Shown in pieces: positions 1 to 7,927 of a stretch of 64,000 bases of DNA. Location of the stretch: positions 1-64,000 of the forward strand of contig DBDA01000021.1 of NCBI GenBank assembly GCA_002293375.1, read 5' to 3'. A program made the translations under genes and the position numbers. Within the stretch, counting starts at the first letter, position 1, and every line of letters begins with the position of its first letter. This DNA is from Odoribacter sp. UBA944 (GTDB lineage Bacteria; Bacteroidota; Bacteroidia; Bacteroidales; Marinifilaceae). A model generated the notes under the pieces. The model saw nothing but the letters and a program-made list of their open reading frames with translations. It was not told the origin of the DNA and did not search any database.

Positions 1-228
1 AATATCTTTTGGGCCAGTTCTACTTTGTATTGGATCACTACTTACGCCGGCGTGCTGATTTTCACAGGACTGATAGCCTACGATTCGCAGAAATTGAAAA
101 TGATAGCGCTGCAAACTGATGATGAAACCGCCAAGGCCAAATTATCCATTCTGGGAGCACTGAGCCTCTACCTTGACTTCATTAATCTTTTCCTGATGCT
201 GTTGCGCATCTTCGGACAAAGGAAGTAG
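1..228 (+). CDS. Bax inhibitor-1/YccA family membrane protein, 3' end only
   Basis: This is the last 75 codons of a gene that enters from the left edge; the frame is open from base 1. The fragment shows a hydrophobic span, the family motif LIAYDSQKLKM, and a final hydrophobic helix in SLYLDFINLFLMLLRIF followed by a short basic tail. These are hallmarks of the C-terminal half of the BI-1 (YccA/YbhL/YetJ) family. In that family an aspartate in the YDxQ segment belongs to the pH-sensing latch of the calcium-leak pore. The protein sits in the inner membrane; its physiological role in Bacteroidota is not established. The stop codon lies 8 bp from the convergent stop of the next gene. Family assignment is firm; the start is outside the window. 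Confidence 0.9.
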   Translation, partial: NIFWASSTLYWITTYAGVLIFTGLIAYDSQKLKMIALQTDDETAKAKLSILGALSLYLDFINLFLMLLRIFGQRK

Positions 229-236
229 CCTGCAAA

Positions 237-671
237 TTATATCTCAAAATCTTCCGGCTTGTACCACGCATAAAACCTGCCGGACGAGGGAACAAATTTA
301 AGCACGCAGAAATCCGGGTCGGTATACGACTTTTCCGGATAGGCGTTTTTGAATTTTGATTGCCAGTATCTTTCCTTGATGACTAAGTCGGACACTATTT
401 CCATGTGCCCCTTGAGCATACAACCTTTCCACACCAGCTTGCGACTGTAAAAGTAAACGCTTGCTTTCGGGTTTTGGCTTATTGCAGCAGCAAATTTCGA
501 AGATGTATTCGTGCAAAAATACATTTCATTGATGGACTCCCTGTGCTTGCCGGGCACTACCGCCTTAACAAGCGGGTAGCCGTCTTGTCCCACACAGGAT
601 AGTATAAAAGTATTCACACTTTTATACAACTTTTCAGCTTTTTCTTTTGTTGTTGTCATTGGGGTTAGCAT
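237..671 (-). CDS. Pyridoxamine 5'-phosphate oxidase-like (FMN-binding split barrel) protein
   Basis: A 144-residue protein of the PNPOx-like split-barrel superfamily, close to the small 'general stress protein 26' group. Seen in the sequence: an N-terminal helix, then a strand with SCVGQDGYPLVKAV, a second strand near MYFCTNTSSKFAAAI, a basic YFYSRKLVWKGCMLKG segment, and a C-terminal FYAWYKP tail. Proteins of this kind bind FMN or a related flavin as dimers; the substrate is usually unknown, so no reaction is assigned. The start could also be the internal ATG four codons downstream (MTTTKEKAEKLY), since neither has a strong ribosome binding site. It lies 27 bp downstream of the phosphorothioation cassette on the same strand but is more G+C-rich, so it probably belongs to the host backbone. 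Confidence 0.75.
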   Translation of the reverse strand: MLTPMTTTKEKAEKLYKSVNTFILSCVGQDGYPLVKAVVPGKHRESINEMYFCTNTSSKFAAAISQNPKASVYFYSRKLVWKGCMLKGHMEIVSDLVIKERYWQSKFKNAYPEKSYTDPDFCVLKFVPSSGRFYAWYKPEDFEI

Positions 672-698
672 TGCAATTTGCTTTCTATTAGAAGTTTA

Positions 699-1688
699 TT
701 ATACTATATCTTCTTGATATTCTAAACATTTCTCAATTATCTGTTTTGAGTATTTTAATTTGTCAAAAATATCGTTATTCGCAAGGTTTAATATCCGCCG
801 CCGTTCAAAAATCATGTGATTTGTTGTGACGTCTTTACTGAAACCAAAGTGTCCATTTGTGTTTTTGAGGTCGTAGGGCATAAACACAGAATGAATAAAT
901 GGTTGTCTGTAGTATTTTAAATAATTTTCATAGCGAAAAGTTTCATTTTGTTTGCTAAACCAGTCTTTTCCACATGCACATTGTCCTAACACAACAATTG
1001 TGTTCGGATTTTTGTCCTCAAAAGGAATCCATGCAACAATATCTAATCCTTCTTCTTTGCTATTGTAATCTGATATTTGCTCTATTTCTTCATTGTTGCA
1101 TTCCAAGTTAATATCATTGGCTAGTTGCCTTATTTTTGTTTTTATATTTCCTTTATAAATATTGTTGTTCGCAAAATTTAAGACGTTCGCTGAAGGCAGA
1201 TAGGTTTTTAAAACTGATTCTGAAAGTACTTCAAATTCAGATGTAATTTCAGGCTGTAGCTTTTTGAATGATTTTAAGGAAGATGCAACTATCAAGTACA
1301 GATAAAGTTTTTGTTGTTCGGTCAAATGATCTTTATCTATTAATTTAATTCCCTTTTCTGAATCCATTTTAAAAGGGTAGGCATTTTGATAAATCGTTTT
1401 TCGTTCTTTTATGTACTCAAAAATTATGTCAACAAACTTTTCTGCCGAATCATATTGTTGAGCATCAATTTGACCAATATTTCCATCTGTTGGATTTGGC
1501 AAATTAAATTTTTCTCCGCTATCTTGTATTCTGTCTATTACATCAGATAGAGAAACAAAATCATTTGAGAATAAGCAGACTAATTCAACATAGTCTGCGT
1601 AAATGTGTATTTTTGATTTTGTTTCGTTGGGTAATTTTACCGAAAAAGAAGAGAATTGTTCGGATATATTTATGTTAAAGTTCTTCAT
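699..1688 (-). CDS. Unrecognised protein, last gene of the Dnd cassette, possible PD-(D/E)XK-like fold
   Basis: A 329-residue protein of no family I can name. It has no signal peptide and no membrane span. The C-terminal half contains a conserved-looking core: EEGLDIVAWIPFEDKNPN, a hydrophobic strand, then GQCACGKDWFSK (Asp216, Gln236, Cys237, Cys239, Lys241 in this numbering). A glutamate in a preceding helix (FEVLSESVL), the aspartate and the Gln/Lys pair could form a degenerate PD-(D/E)XK nuclease core, but this is inference; the two cysteines could instead bind a metal. The chosen ATG is preceded by a good AGG motif; an ATG eight codons upstream would lengthen the overlap with the ParB-like gene. 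The reading frames overlap by 14 nt, implying translational coupling. Base composition is A+T-rich like the rest of the cassette. Confidence 0.65.
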   Translation of the reverse strand: MKNFNINISEQFSSFSVKLPNETKSKIHIYADYVELVCLFSNDFVSLSDVIDRIQDSGEKFNLPNPTDGNIGQIDAQQYDSAEKFVDIIFEYIKERKTIYQNAYPFKMDSEKGIKLIDKDHLTEQQKLYLYLIVASSLKSFKKLQPEITSEFEVLSESVLKTYLPSANVLNFANNNIYKGNIKTKIRQLANDINLECNNEEIEQISDYNSKEEGLDIVAWIPFEDKNPNTIVVLGQCACGKDWFSKQNETFRYENYLKYYRQPFIHSVFMPYDLKNTNGHFGFSKDVTTNHMIFERRRILNLANNDIFDKLKYSKQIIEKCLEYQEDIV

Positions 1689-2772
1689 CAAATTTACCTG
1701 ATTCAAAGTCATCCTTTACTGTTTTTATTTTTCGCACAATTCTATTGATTTCCGTCAAATCATCTAATAAGTTAGAATATGGTCTTTTAATTCTTGTAGT
1801 TAAACCATCGGCTTTTTTTAATTGATTAATGGCATTTTTCATCGCATTCTCAAATTGTATATCAAATTCATCAGTAAATTCGATAGCAGTAAAAAGATCT
1901 TCTCCAGCTTTGAATGCACGCAATGCCATTGGCGAAGCAATTACTTTGTTAAGCGTATTTAAATTTTCACTATCCCCAATTATTTTATTGGGCAAACTTT
2001 TATCAAATAACCATTTTGTCCATTCATACAAATTATCATACTCGATATTTTCAGCAGGATTTTCTTTTTCTAGATCCACACCAAGAAAATCAGCTATATT
2101 CGAACGGCTTAAACTATCTGCCAAATAGTTGAAATAAAAGGTGGTATCACTCAAATCTTTTATCTTATAGAAGTCATTGTTTTCTATTATTTCATATAAT
2201 TTATAACCTGCAAGAACTCGAACAACATAGTCTTTACGACTACCTATCATTTTTGCAATTTCTCTGCTTGCAGAATTTATTGTGTCGCTTGGAAAATAAT
2301 CATCTTTCAATTTTGTTAAATAACGAGCCTTTTCTAACAATTTCCAAGATTTAATACCTGTTATATGTCTATAACCAAGATATTTCAAGATTTCATCTTT
2401 GTTATCAAATATTAAACAGGGTATTTCATTTGGAATATTATGCTTATCTGTTTCTACAATTACTTGAGCTATTTTACTTTTATATACTTCCCCAATTTCT
2501 GGATTGTGCAATAATTTTACAGCGGAAAGCCTGCGGTTACCTTCAACAACAAGATATTTTTCTCCTTGTTTGACGACTAATAGCTGTTCTCCTTCAAAGA
2601 AACCATTCTTGCCAATGGCTAACATTAGTTCTATCAATGAAGCATCTGATAAAAGAAAATTAATTATTTCTTTTTCATTTTTACTATTGCTCATTGATTT
2701 TGGCAAACGAGGATTATGAGGGTCTAATAATAAATCCGCAACTGAAATTCTTTTAAAAATAGCGTTTGACAT
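1675..2772 (-). CDS. ParB/Srx-fold N-terminal domain protein of the Dnd cassette
   Basis: A 365-residue protein whose N-terminal 100 residues look like a ParB/sulfiredoxin-type domain: VADLLLDPHNPRLP, then GFFEGEQLLVVKQGEKYLVV, then the signature VVEGNRRLSAVKLL. That signature corresponds to the nucleotide-binding GxxRxxA motif of ParB. A helical middle follows, with REIAKMIGSRKDYVVRVL resembling a ParB-type helix-turn-helix. The C-terminus is charged and may be coiled. In phosphorothioation systems, ParB-like/DGQHR-type domains occur in the regulator DndB and the effector SspE, so a regulatory or restriction role is plausible but not shown. The start used lies 11 nt after the upstream stop; an alternative ATG nine codons earlier would overlap it. 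It overlaps the next gene by 14 nt. Confidence 0.75.
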   Translation of the reverse strand: MSNAIFKRISVADLLLDPHNPRLPKSMSNSKNEKEIINFLLSDASLIELMLAIGKNGFFEGEQLLVVKQGEKYLVVEGNRRLSAVKLLHNPEIGEVYKSKIAQVIVETDKHNIPNEIPCLIFDNKDEILKYLGYRHITGIKSWKLLEKARYLTKLKDDYFPSDTINSASREIAKMIGSRKDYVVRVLAGYKLYEIIENNDFYKIKDLSDTTFYFNYLADSLSRSNIADFLGVDLEKENPAENIEYDNLYEWTKWLFDKSLPNKIIGDSENLNTLNKVIASPMALRAFKAGEDLFTAIEFTDEFDIQFENAMKNAINQLKKADGLTTRIKRPYSNLLDDLTEINRIVRKIKTVKDDFESGKFDEEL

Positions 2773-2783
2773 AGTTATATTTT

Positions 2784-4355
2784 TTATTTTCTTTCCCAAT
2801 ACTGATTAACTTTAAACAACTTCGCTTTGTCAAATTCTTTGATATTGGAAATTGCTTGTCCTTTCTGAATTTTTTCCATACTTCGGGCAATTGTTGTTGT
2901 TTCTTTACCCGAAAGTCCAAGAAATTTTTCTATTGGACGAGTGCTTTTGTCATTGATATTCATTAAAAAAGCAGTGGAACAAAGAGTAGAAAAATCAAAA
3001 TCTTTTTGATTGTATTCTTCAATCCCTTGTGATAGCAAAACGATAGAAACGCCTTTTGAACGAATTTCTCGCAACATAGTTTCTAAAATTCTTTGATACT
3101 TTTTCTCTTTAAAAAGATTATGTGCTTCATCAATAATGATTACATAACGCAATGATTTACAGCCATGCTCTTCCGGACTGTCAGCCATATTCATAAATGA
3201 ATTATAAATGTAATTAATTATCAAGAACAAAGAAGTAAAGCGAATTGAATCCGGCAAGCTTCCTGAAAGTGATAGATATGTATTTTTGTCTAAAAAATCG
3301 CATTCATTTTTACGATCTTCCAAAAAGATTTCGTAATAACTTAAATCGCTCATGATCTTCGTTAGCTTATCCTGCTTATCATAAATTTCCTGCAATTTTT
3401 CATTTATTTGCTGAATTGTTGGATAAGTTCCGCCTTTTTGTTCAATAAATGCCTCATTCGTTGCTTCACGTAAATTTAATACCTGTTTTTCGCCCAAATT
3501 ATAGTATTTACAAACAATATCAACAAATTTATCAATTCCCAATTTCTTATTTGTGTCATTTACATTGTCAATAAAAGTGAGCGGATTTATCGGGAATTTT
3601 TGTTGTGGAACATTAATAAACTGTGTTTTTGTGTTGGTAAAAAAATATTCGTACTTTTTAATATCGTCTTGTTTCAAACCTTTGAAATCTAAAAAAATAA
3701 AATTCACTTGTCCGTGCGATTTTTCGTAAAGTTGTGAAACAAAATCAAGTGCAAATTGTGTTTTTCCTGTTCCCGAATTGCCTGCGACAGCAATGTGTGC
3801 ATTATCATATTTTTGAATGTCGTTGATTGAAAAATAAATTGGCTCATCTGTATCAATAATTTTTCCAACTTCTAATTTTATTAAACCTGAAAAATATGAT
3901 TTATCAATGTGTTGTTGATTATTTTTGACATGTCCAAGTGAAACATTCAAATCTATTAAATGAACTGTTCCTTTTTCAATATATTCATTTAAAAAGTCAA
4001 AAAATGTATAATCACTTGCGTTAAAAATATTGTCCAAAAGTTCTAATCCGTGGTCAATATGTAGTTTTACATACTTTTGAATATTTTCGTCTGTTCGATA
4101 AATTCCATAGTACTGACAAATCAATGCAATATAAAATTCTTTATGTTTTGTATCGAATAAAATATGTTCTTTGTACTCTTTACCTTTAGAGTCATAAACA
4201 GAAAAATCATTGCTTGAAAACTTCTTTTCTTTTTGCAATGAAAAACCCAACGCAATTCGAGCAATTACATTCTCAGGCGTACGGTCTGCCAATTTGGGCG
4301 TAAGACGACGAATAATTTCCTGACTTTTTTCTGAAGTTTTTATATTAATTTGCAT
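2784..4355 (-). CDS. dndE: DndE domain fused to a HerA/FtsK-type ATPase
   Basis: A 523-residue fusion. Residues 1-110 resemble DndE: a KTSEKSQEIIRRL opening, then ENVIARIALGFSL, which matches the DndE helix that follows the lysine-rich face binding nicked DNA. DndE alone is only about 110-130 residues. Residues 130-523 form a HerA/VirB4-like P-loop ATPase: Walker A GNSGTGKT (192-199), Walker B VIIIDEAHNLF (405-414), then IRSKGVSIVLLSQG typical of sensor motifs in this class. DndE normally acts with DndC and DndD to place sulfur in the DNA backbone; an attached motor ATPase could drive scanning or strand opening. It overlaps dndD by 11 nt. The DndE assignment is from motif memory; the ATPase domain is certain. 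Confidence 0.75.
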   Translation of the reverse strand: MQINIKTSEKSQEIIRRLTPKLADRTPENVIARIALGFSLQKEKKFSSNDFSVYDSKGKEYKEHILFDTKHKEFYIALICQYYGIYRTDENIQKYVKLHIDHGLELLDNIFNASDYTFFDFLNEYIEKGTVHLIDLNVSLGHVKNNQQHIDKSYFSGLIKLEVGKIIDTDEPIYFSINDIQKYDNAHIAVAGNSGTGKTQFALDFVSQLYEKSHGQVNFIFLDFKGLKQDDIKKYEYFFTNTKTQFINVPQQKFPINPLTFIDNVNDTNKKLGIDKFVDIVCKYYNLGEKQVLNLREATNEAFIEQKGGTYPTIQQINEKLQEIYDKQDKLTKIMSDLSYYEIFLEDRKNECDFLDKNTYLSLSGSLPDSIRFTSLFLIINYIYNSFMNMADSPEEHGCKSLRYVIIIDEAHNLFKEKKYQRILETMLREIRSKGVSIVLLSQGIEEYNQKDFDFSTLCSTAFLMNINDKSTRPIEKFLGLSGKETTTIARSMEKIQKGQAISNIKEFDKAKLFKVNQYWERK

Positions 4356-6462
4356 TGTAAATCTGATTATAAGTATTTAAAAAATTATCGGGCATTGTTT
4401 CCAGAAACTCCGAACTATCTGTAGTAGTGTTTTTTATCAAAAACGCTTTGCAAACATTCGGCTGCAGTAAGGCATATTCTTTTTCGTTCAGTTCTTTATT
4501 TATCAAGGGAAAAATCACTACTTGTTTTGATACATTCGGATAGAAGTTTTGGATAATATTTTCAGCATGCTTTTCGTCAAATTTCTGCATTGGACTATCA
4601 ATAAATACAGGAAATTCAATTTCAGATTCCTCAACGAGTGAACTTAGCAACGCTGAAGCATACATTTGCCTTTCGCCCATCGACAACGAACTTTTGTCAA
4701 TAATATGATTGCTTTGATTATATAAAACAATATCAATATCATCGCTCGCAAAACTAATATCAACAACTACTTTTTTGATAAAGTCTTTTTTGTGCAAAAG
4801 TGCTGTGAGAGAATTTAACATTTTCTCTTGCAGAGATTCTTTCTTTTGCTCTTTGAATTGGGTTATAAAATTTTGCAACTTGCTGATTAATTGTTTTGTT
4901 TTCTGTTCTTTTTCAGAATATTGCGTTGAGTCATCAATCTTTTTACGCAAGATTTCTTGTTTTTGTTTGAATGCTTTTATTTGATTTCCAAACTCGCCAA
5001 TATCTTGATTTTGTTTTGCAATTTTGTCATTGATTTCGGCAATTTCATTGTCAAGAGCTTCTTTTTTAGTCCTCAAACTTGCTATGTAATCATTGTCTGA
5101 CGATTTTTCAGCCTCTCGAATTTTCCGAGTTATTGAATCTAATTGGTTTTTGATTGACGAATATTCTGTATTTAAGCGGGAAAAGGAATTTTTGAAACTA
5201 TTTTTTATTGTACTAATAAGTTGATTAAATTCTCGCACTTGTGTGTCTGAGAAATCGTGCAAAATTTGCAAGTTTTCATCAACCTCTTCTGTGTCAGAGA
5301 AGAAATATTTTTTTACAAGTAAAATAATTTGTTTTTTGAAAAATTCTTCTGTTTTTACATCGACTGCAAAATCAAGTTTTCTTTTTTCATTTTCAATTTC
5401 TTGTTTGATTTTATTAGTCTTTTCACTTACATCGTCTTGTTTGAATTTTTGTTCTGACAATTTACGCTCTTTTTCAAGTTGTTCCGATACATTGAGTAGA
5501 TTCTCTCCGGCCAAAGCAAATGGAATTAAATCAAACAATTCTTTTAATTGCTCTTGCGTTTCTGATTTTTGCAATTCTAATGTAGATTGGGTTTCTTTGA
5601 ATTTTTGTAATTCTTCTAACGACATTTTATCGCCTTCACGAATTAGTTTTATTTGAATATCAGCAACTTCTTTTTCTTTTAGATTTTTATTCTGGGTTAA
5701 AGTGTTAATAAAAGTTTCAGCAGTTTCTAATTCAATTTGCTTATTTTCAATATCAGTTTTCAGCTGATTGAGCTCTTTTATTTCTTCTGGTTTTGCTGAT
5801 TTTCTTCTGTATTCATCTTGCTTGTCTTCAAGCGTTGTTTTTAAATCCTCATATTTCTGAATACCTAAAACTTCAGAATAGGCGCGACTTAACTGTCTGC
5901 GCTGCTCGTTAAGATTAATTTCTGCGAGCGATACAATTTTTTCTGCATCGAAAAAGAAAAATTTTGCAATGGCAATCGGCAAAATAAAATCACGGATGAA
6001 AACTTCCTCGCCTTTTTGATTGTCTTTTGTTAAATCTTCAATCAATTCATTTTGATAACCGTCAATCAAAACTTCTACTTTATCTGAATTAGAAGATAAA
6101 ACATTGTAAGTTCGTTTTATGGCTACTTCTTTACAAGTGATTTCTGGAATTTTCACATCAGTAAAAGTTATCGAAACTGAAAATTCACTTTCGCCATTTT
6201 CACGGGCTTTTCGGTTAAGACATTCTTCTATATACTTAGTGTAATTTCCTTTGTCTTTGATTTCCTTATTATAAAGTTCATCAACTTGTTCCATTTGCTT
6301 TCCGTACAAGCACCAAACAAGCGACATTAGAAAAGTGGTTTTTCCAAAACCGTTTTGTCCGCTAATAACAATAATGTTTTTATCGTCAGTCGGCAATAAG
6401 GAAATTCGGTTCCTGCCTTTGTAAATTCGGAAATTATCGAGTTCTATTTCTTTGATATACAT
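4345..6462 (-). CDS. dndD: DNA sulfur modification protein DndD (SMC/Rad50-like ATPase)
   Basis: A 705-residue ABC-type ATPase with the Rad50/SMC layout. The N-terminal lobe begins MYIKEIELDNFRIYKG and carries Walker A GQNGFGKTT. A long coiled coil fills about residues 210-530 (many Glu/Lys/Gln heptads). The C-terminal lobe has the ABC signature SLSMGERQMYASALL and Walker B with PVFIDSPMQKFD. The SxGERQ signature followed by FIDSPM is characteristic of DndD. In Dnd systems this protein joins DndC and DndE in the sulfur-insertion complex and is thought to supply ATP-driven DNA remodelling. Its start codon shares one base with the dndC stop (TAATG) and its 3' end overlaps the next gene by 11 nt, so the cassette is tightly coupled. 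Confidence 0.9.
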   Translation of the reverse strand: MYIKEIELDNFRIYKGRNRISLLPTDDKNIIVISGQNGFGKTTFLMSLVWCLYGKQMEQVDELYNKEIKDKGNYTKYIEECLNRKARENGESEFSVSITFTDVKIPEITCKEVAIKRTYNVLSSNSDKVEVLIDGYQNELIEDLTKDNQKGEEVFIRDFILPIAIAKFFFFDAEKIVSLAEINLNEQRRQLSRAYSEVLGIQKYEDLKTTLEDKQDEYRRKSAKPEEIKELNQLKTDIENKQIELETAETFINTLTQNKNLKEKEVADIQIKLIREGDKMSLEELQKFKETQSTLELQKSETQEQLKELFDLIPFALAGENLLNVSEQLEKERKLSEQKFKQDDVSEKTNKIKQEIENEKRKLDFAVDVKTEEFFKKQIILLVKKYFFSDTEEVDENLQILHDFSDTQVREFNQLISTIKNSFKNSFSRLNTEYSSIKNQLDSITRKIREAEKSSDNDYIASLRTKKEALDNEIAEINDKIAKQNQDIGEFGNQIKAFKQKQEILRKKIDDSTQYSEKEQKTKQLISKLQNFITQFKEQKKESLQEKMLNSLTALLHKKDFIKKVVVDISFASDDIDIVLYNQSNHIIDKSSLSMGERQMYASALLSSLVEESEIEFPVFIDSPMQKFDEKHAENIIQNFYPNVSKQVVIFPLINKELNEKEYALLQPNVCKAFLIKNTTTDSSEFLETMPDNFLNTYNQIYNAN

Positions 6463-7796
6463 TATACAGTCTCCTTCTGAAGATATTTTTCAATTACTCT
6501 TTCCATATCGTCTTTCAAACCTTTTTTGCGATTCATTAACGCTTTATGCTTTTGCAAAGTCAAAAGTTCTTGAATTAAATCGTAATCAGACGGATTTTCG
6601 CTACAAACTGATTTCAGTAAATCAATTTCTTTTTCGAGCCGGTCGTCAATATTTTTCATATCTAATTCTTTATTGTAAATATTGTTGTAAATTTCTGATA
6701 TTTTGTAGGTGAAATACAAATCTCTGTGCCAAATCACCTGAATAGCGATGAGTTCTTGATTTGTGATCAATTCAATTTTTGGATTAATTTTTTGCATTTC
6801 TTTTTGTGCGGTAAGAATTTGTCGCAAAAGTTTTGCTCGGTAATCAATCGTGTAATTCCCCTGATTATGACCATCTTCTGTTACCGCATATTGTCCGTTT
6901 CTGCGAGTCGTTTCTCGGTTTTCAGAGATATTTCGATTCTCAAACATACTGTTTCGCAAATCAAGTAATATTTTCAACCACTCCATTCCGTTTTTTACTT
7001 GTGCAGTCATTGACTTATCTTCTTTCACAACCGTGCAAGTCCAACAACCGAAACGACTTTGTCCACAAGCCCCATGAGATTTGTCTGTTACCATTGTCGG
7101 ACATTCGTAGTCGTCTGCGCTTGCATCAAAGTAAATTTGAAAAAGTTGCGAGTTGTCAGCTCCCCAAGGCGAAGTCATTTTATTGATAATGTACCAAACT
7201 TCTTCTAACATCAACTCTTTAATTGGAGAATACACAAAAGTGCTTGCATGGTGTGGGTGTTTTGTTAGTCGTTTCCCTCGAATTTCGTGTTTTTTTATTG
7301 AATTTGCACGAGTTACACTTTCACTTCTGCGGGTTCCAACTAAAATTATAGCCTCTCCGTTTTCGGCAACTTGTTCCAAAATAAAACGAGAAGTTGGTTT
7401 TATTTTCATTCTTTCCGTGCACCAACGGAATGTGTTATTTGGTACAGGATAGCCACGCCCGACCACATTTACCCAAAAACTATCTTCTAATCGGGGAATA
7501 GTTTTTTGTACTTTTATCGGTAAATTTTGTTCTACAGCAGCTTGCTCAATTTTCACTAAAATTCCTTCAACATAATTCTGAATAACAGGGTTTTCTACAA
7601 GTGTATCATTACAAACAACATAAATTTCTCGTTTTCGTTCCTCATCAGGAACTTGTCGGATTGCGTGCCAAACTAACTGTAAAAGTACTGTAGAATCTTT
7701 ACCACCACTGAAGCCGATAATCCAAGGACGAAGATGATCGTCAATCAAATATTGGTCTATAAGTTCTGATATTATGTGATTTATGCGTTTGCTCAT
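6462..7796 (-). CDS. dndC: DNA phosphorothioation sulfurtransferase DndC
   Basis: A 444-residue PP-loop (PAPS reductase-like) enzyme that activates the DNA phosphate with ATP and passes sulfur onto it. Seen: the pyrophosphatase loop GFSGGKDSTVLLQLVW, the FRWCTERMKIKP segment, and a cysteine cluster SHGACGQSRFGCWTCTVV. In DndC this cluster, together with the earlier Cys, holds the Fe-S cofactor. It is first in the cassette and is preceded by a good promoter. No cysteine desulfurase (dndA) is nearby, so sulfur would have to come from a housekeeping IscS/SufS-type enzyme, as in many other Dnd loci. Length and motifs fit the family well. The coding sequence is far richer in A+T than the surface and housekeeping genes to the right. 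Confidence 0.93.
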   Translation of the reverse strand: MSKRINHIISELIDQYLIDDHLRPWIIGFSGGKDSTVLLQLVWHAIRQVPDEERKREIYVVCNDTLVENPVIQNYVEGILVKIEQAAVEQNLPIKVQKTIPRLEDSFWVNVVGRGYPVPNNTFRWCTERMKIKPTSRFILEQVAENGEAIILVGTRRSESVTRANSIKKHEIRGKRLTKHPHHASTFVYSPIKELMLEEVWYIINKMTSPWGADNSQLFQIYFDASADDYECPTMVTDKSHGACGQSRFGCWTCTVVKEDKSMTAQVKNGMEWLKILLDLRNSMFENRNISENRETTRRNGQYAVTEDGHNQGNYTIDYRAKLLRQILTAQKEMQKINPKIELITNQELIAIQVIWHRDLYFTYKISEIYNNIYNKELDMKNIDDRLEKEIDLLKSVCSENPSDYDLIQELLTLQKHKALMNRKKGLKDDMERVIEKYLQKETV

Positions 7797-7847
7797 ATTC
7801 CCTCATTCTAAGTTATTTTGAACATCAAAAGTGTTTTTAAATTCTTA

Positions 7848-7878
7848 CAAAGATATAATTATTTTCGTGTTTTTCAAG
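7848..7878 (-). promoter_or_regulatory. Promoter of the Dnd cassette
   Basis: On the minus strand TATCTTTG (matching the Bacteroidota -7 consensus TAnnTTTG) is preceded, 19 bp away, by CTTG in place of the -33 TTTG. It lies about 50 bp upstream of dndC. No obvious operator palindrome overlaps it. Confidence 0.6.
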
Positions 7879-7927
7879 GGGAAATGTAAAACATAATAGC
7901 AATCAATGATTTAGCCCTTTATGTTTT

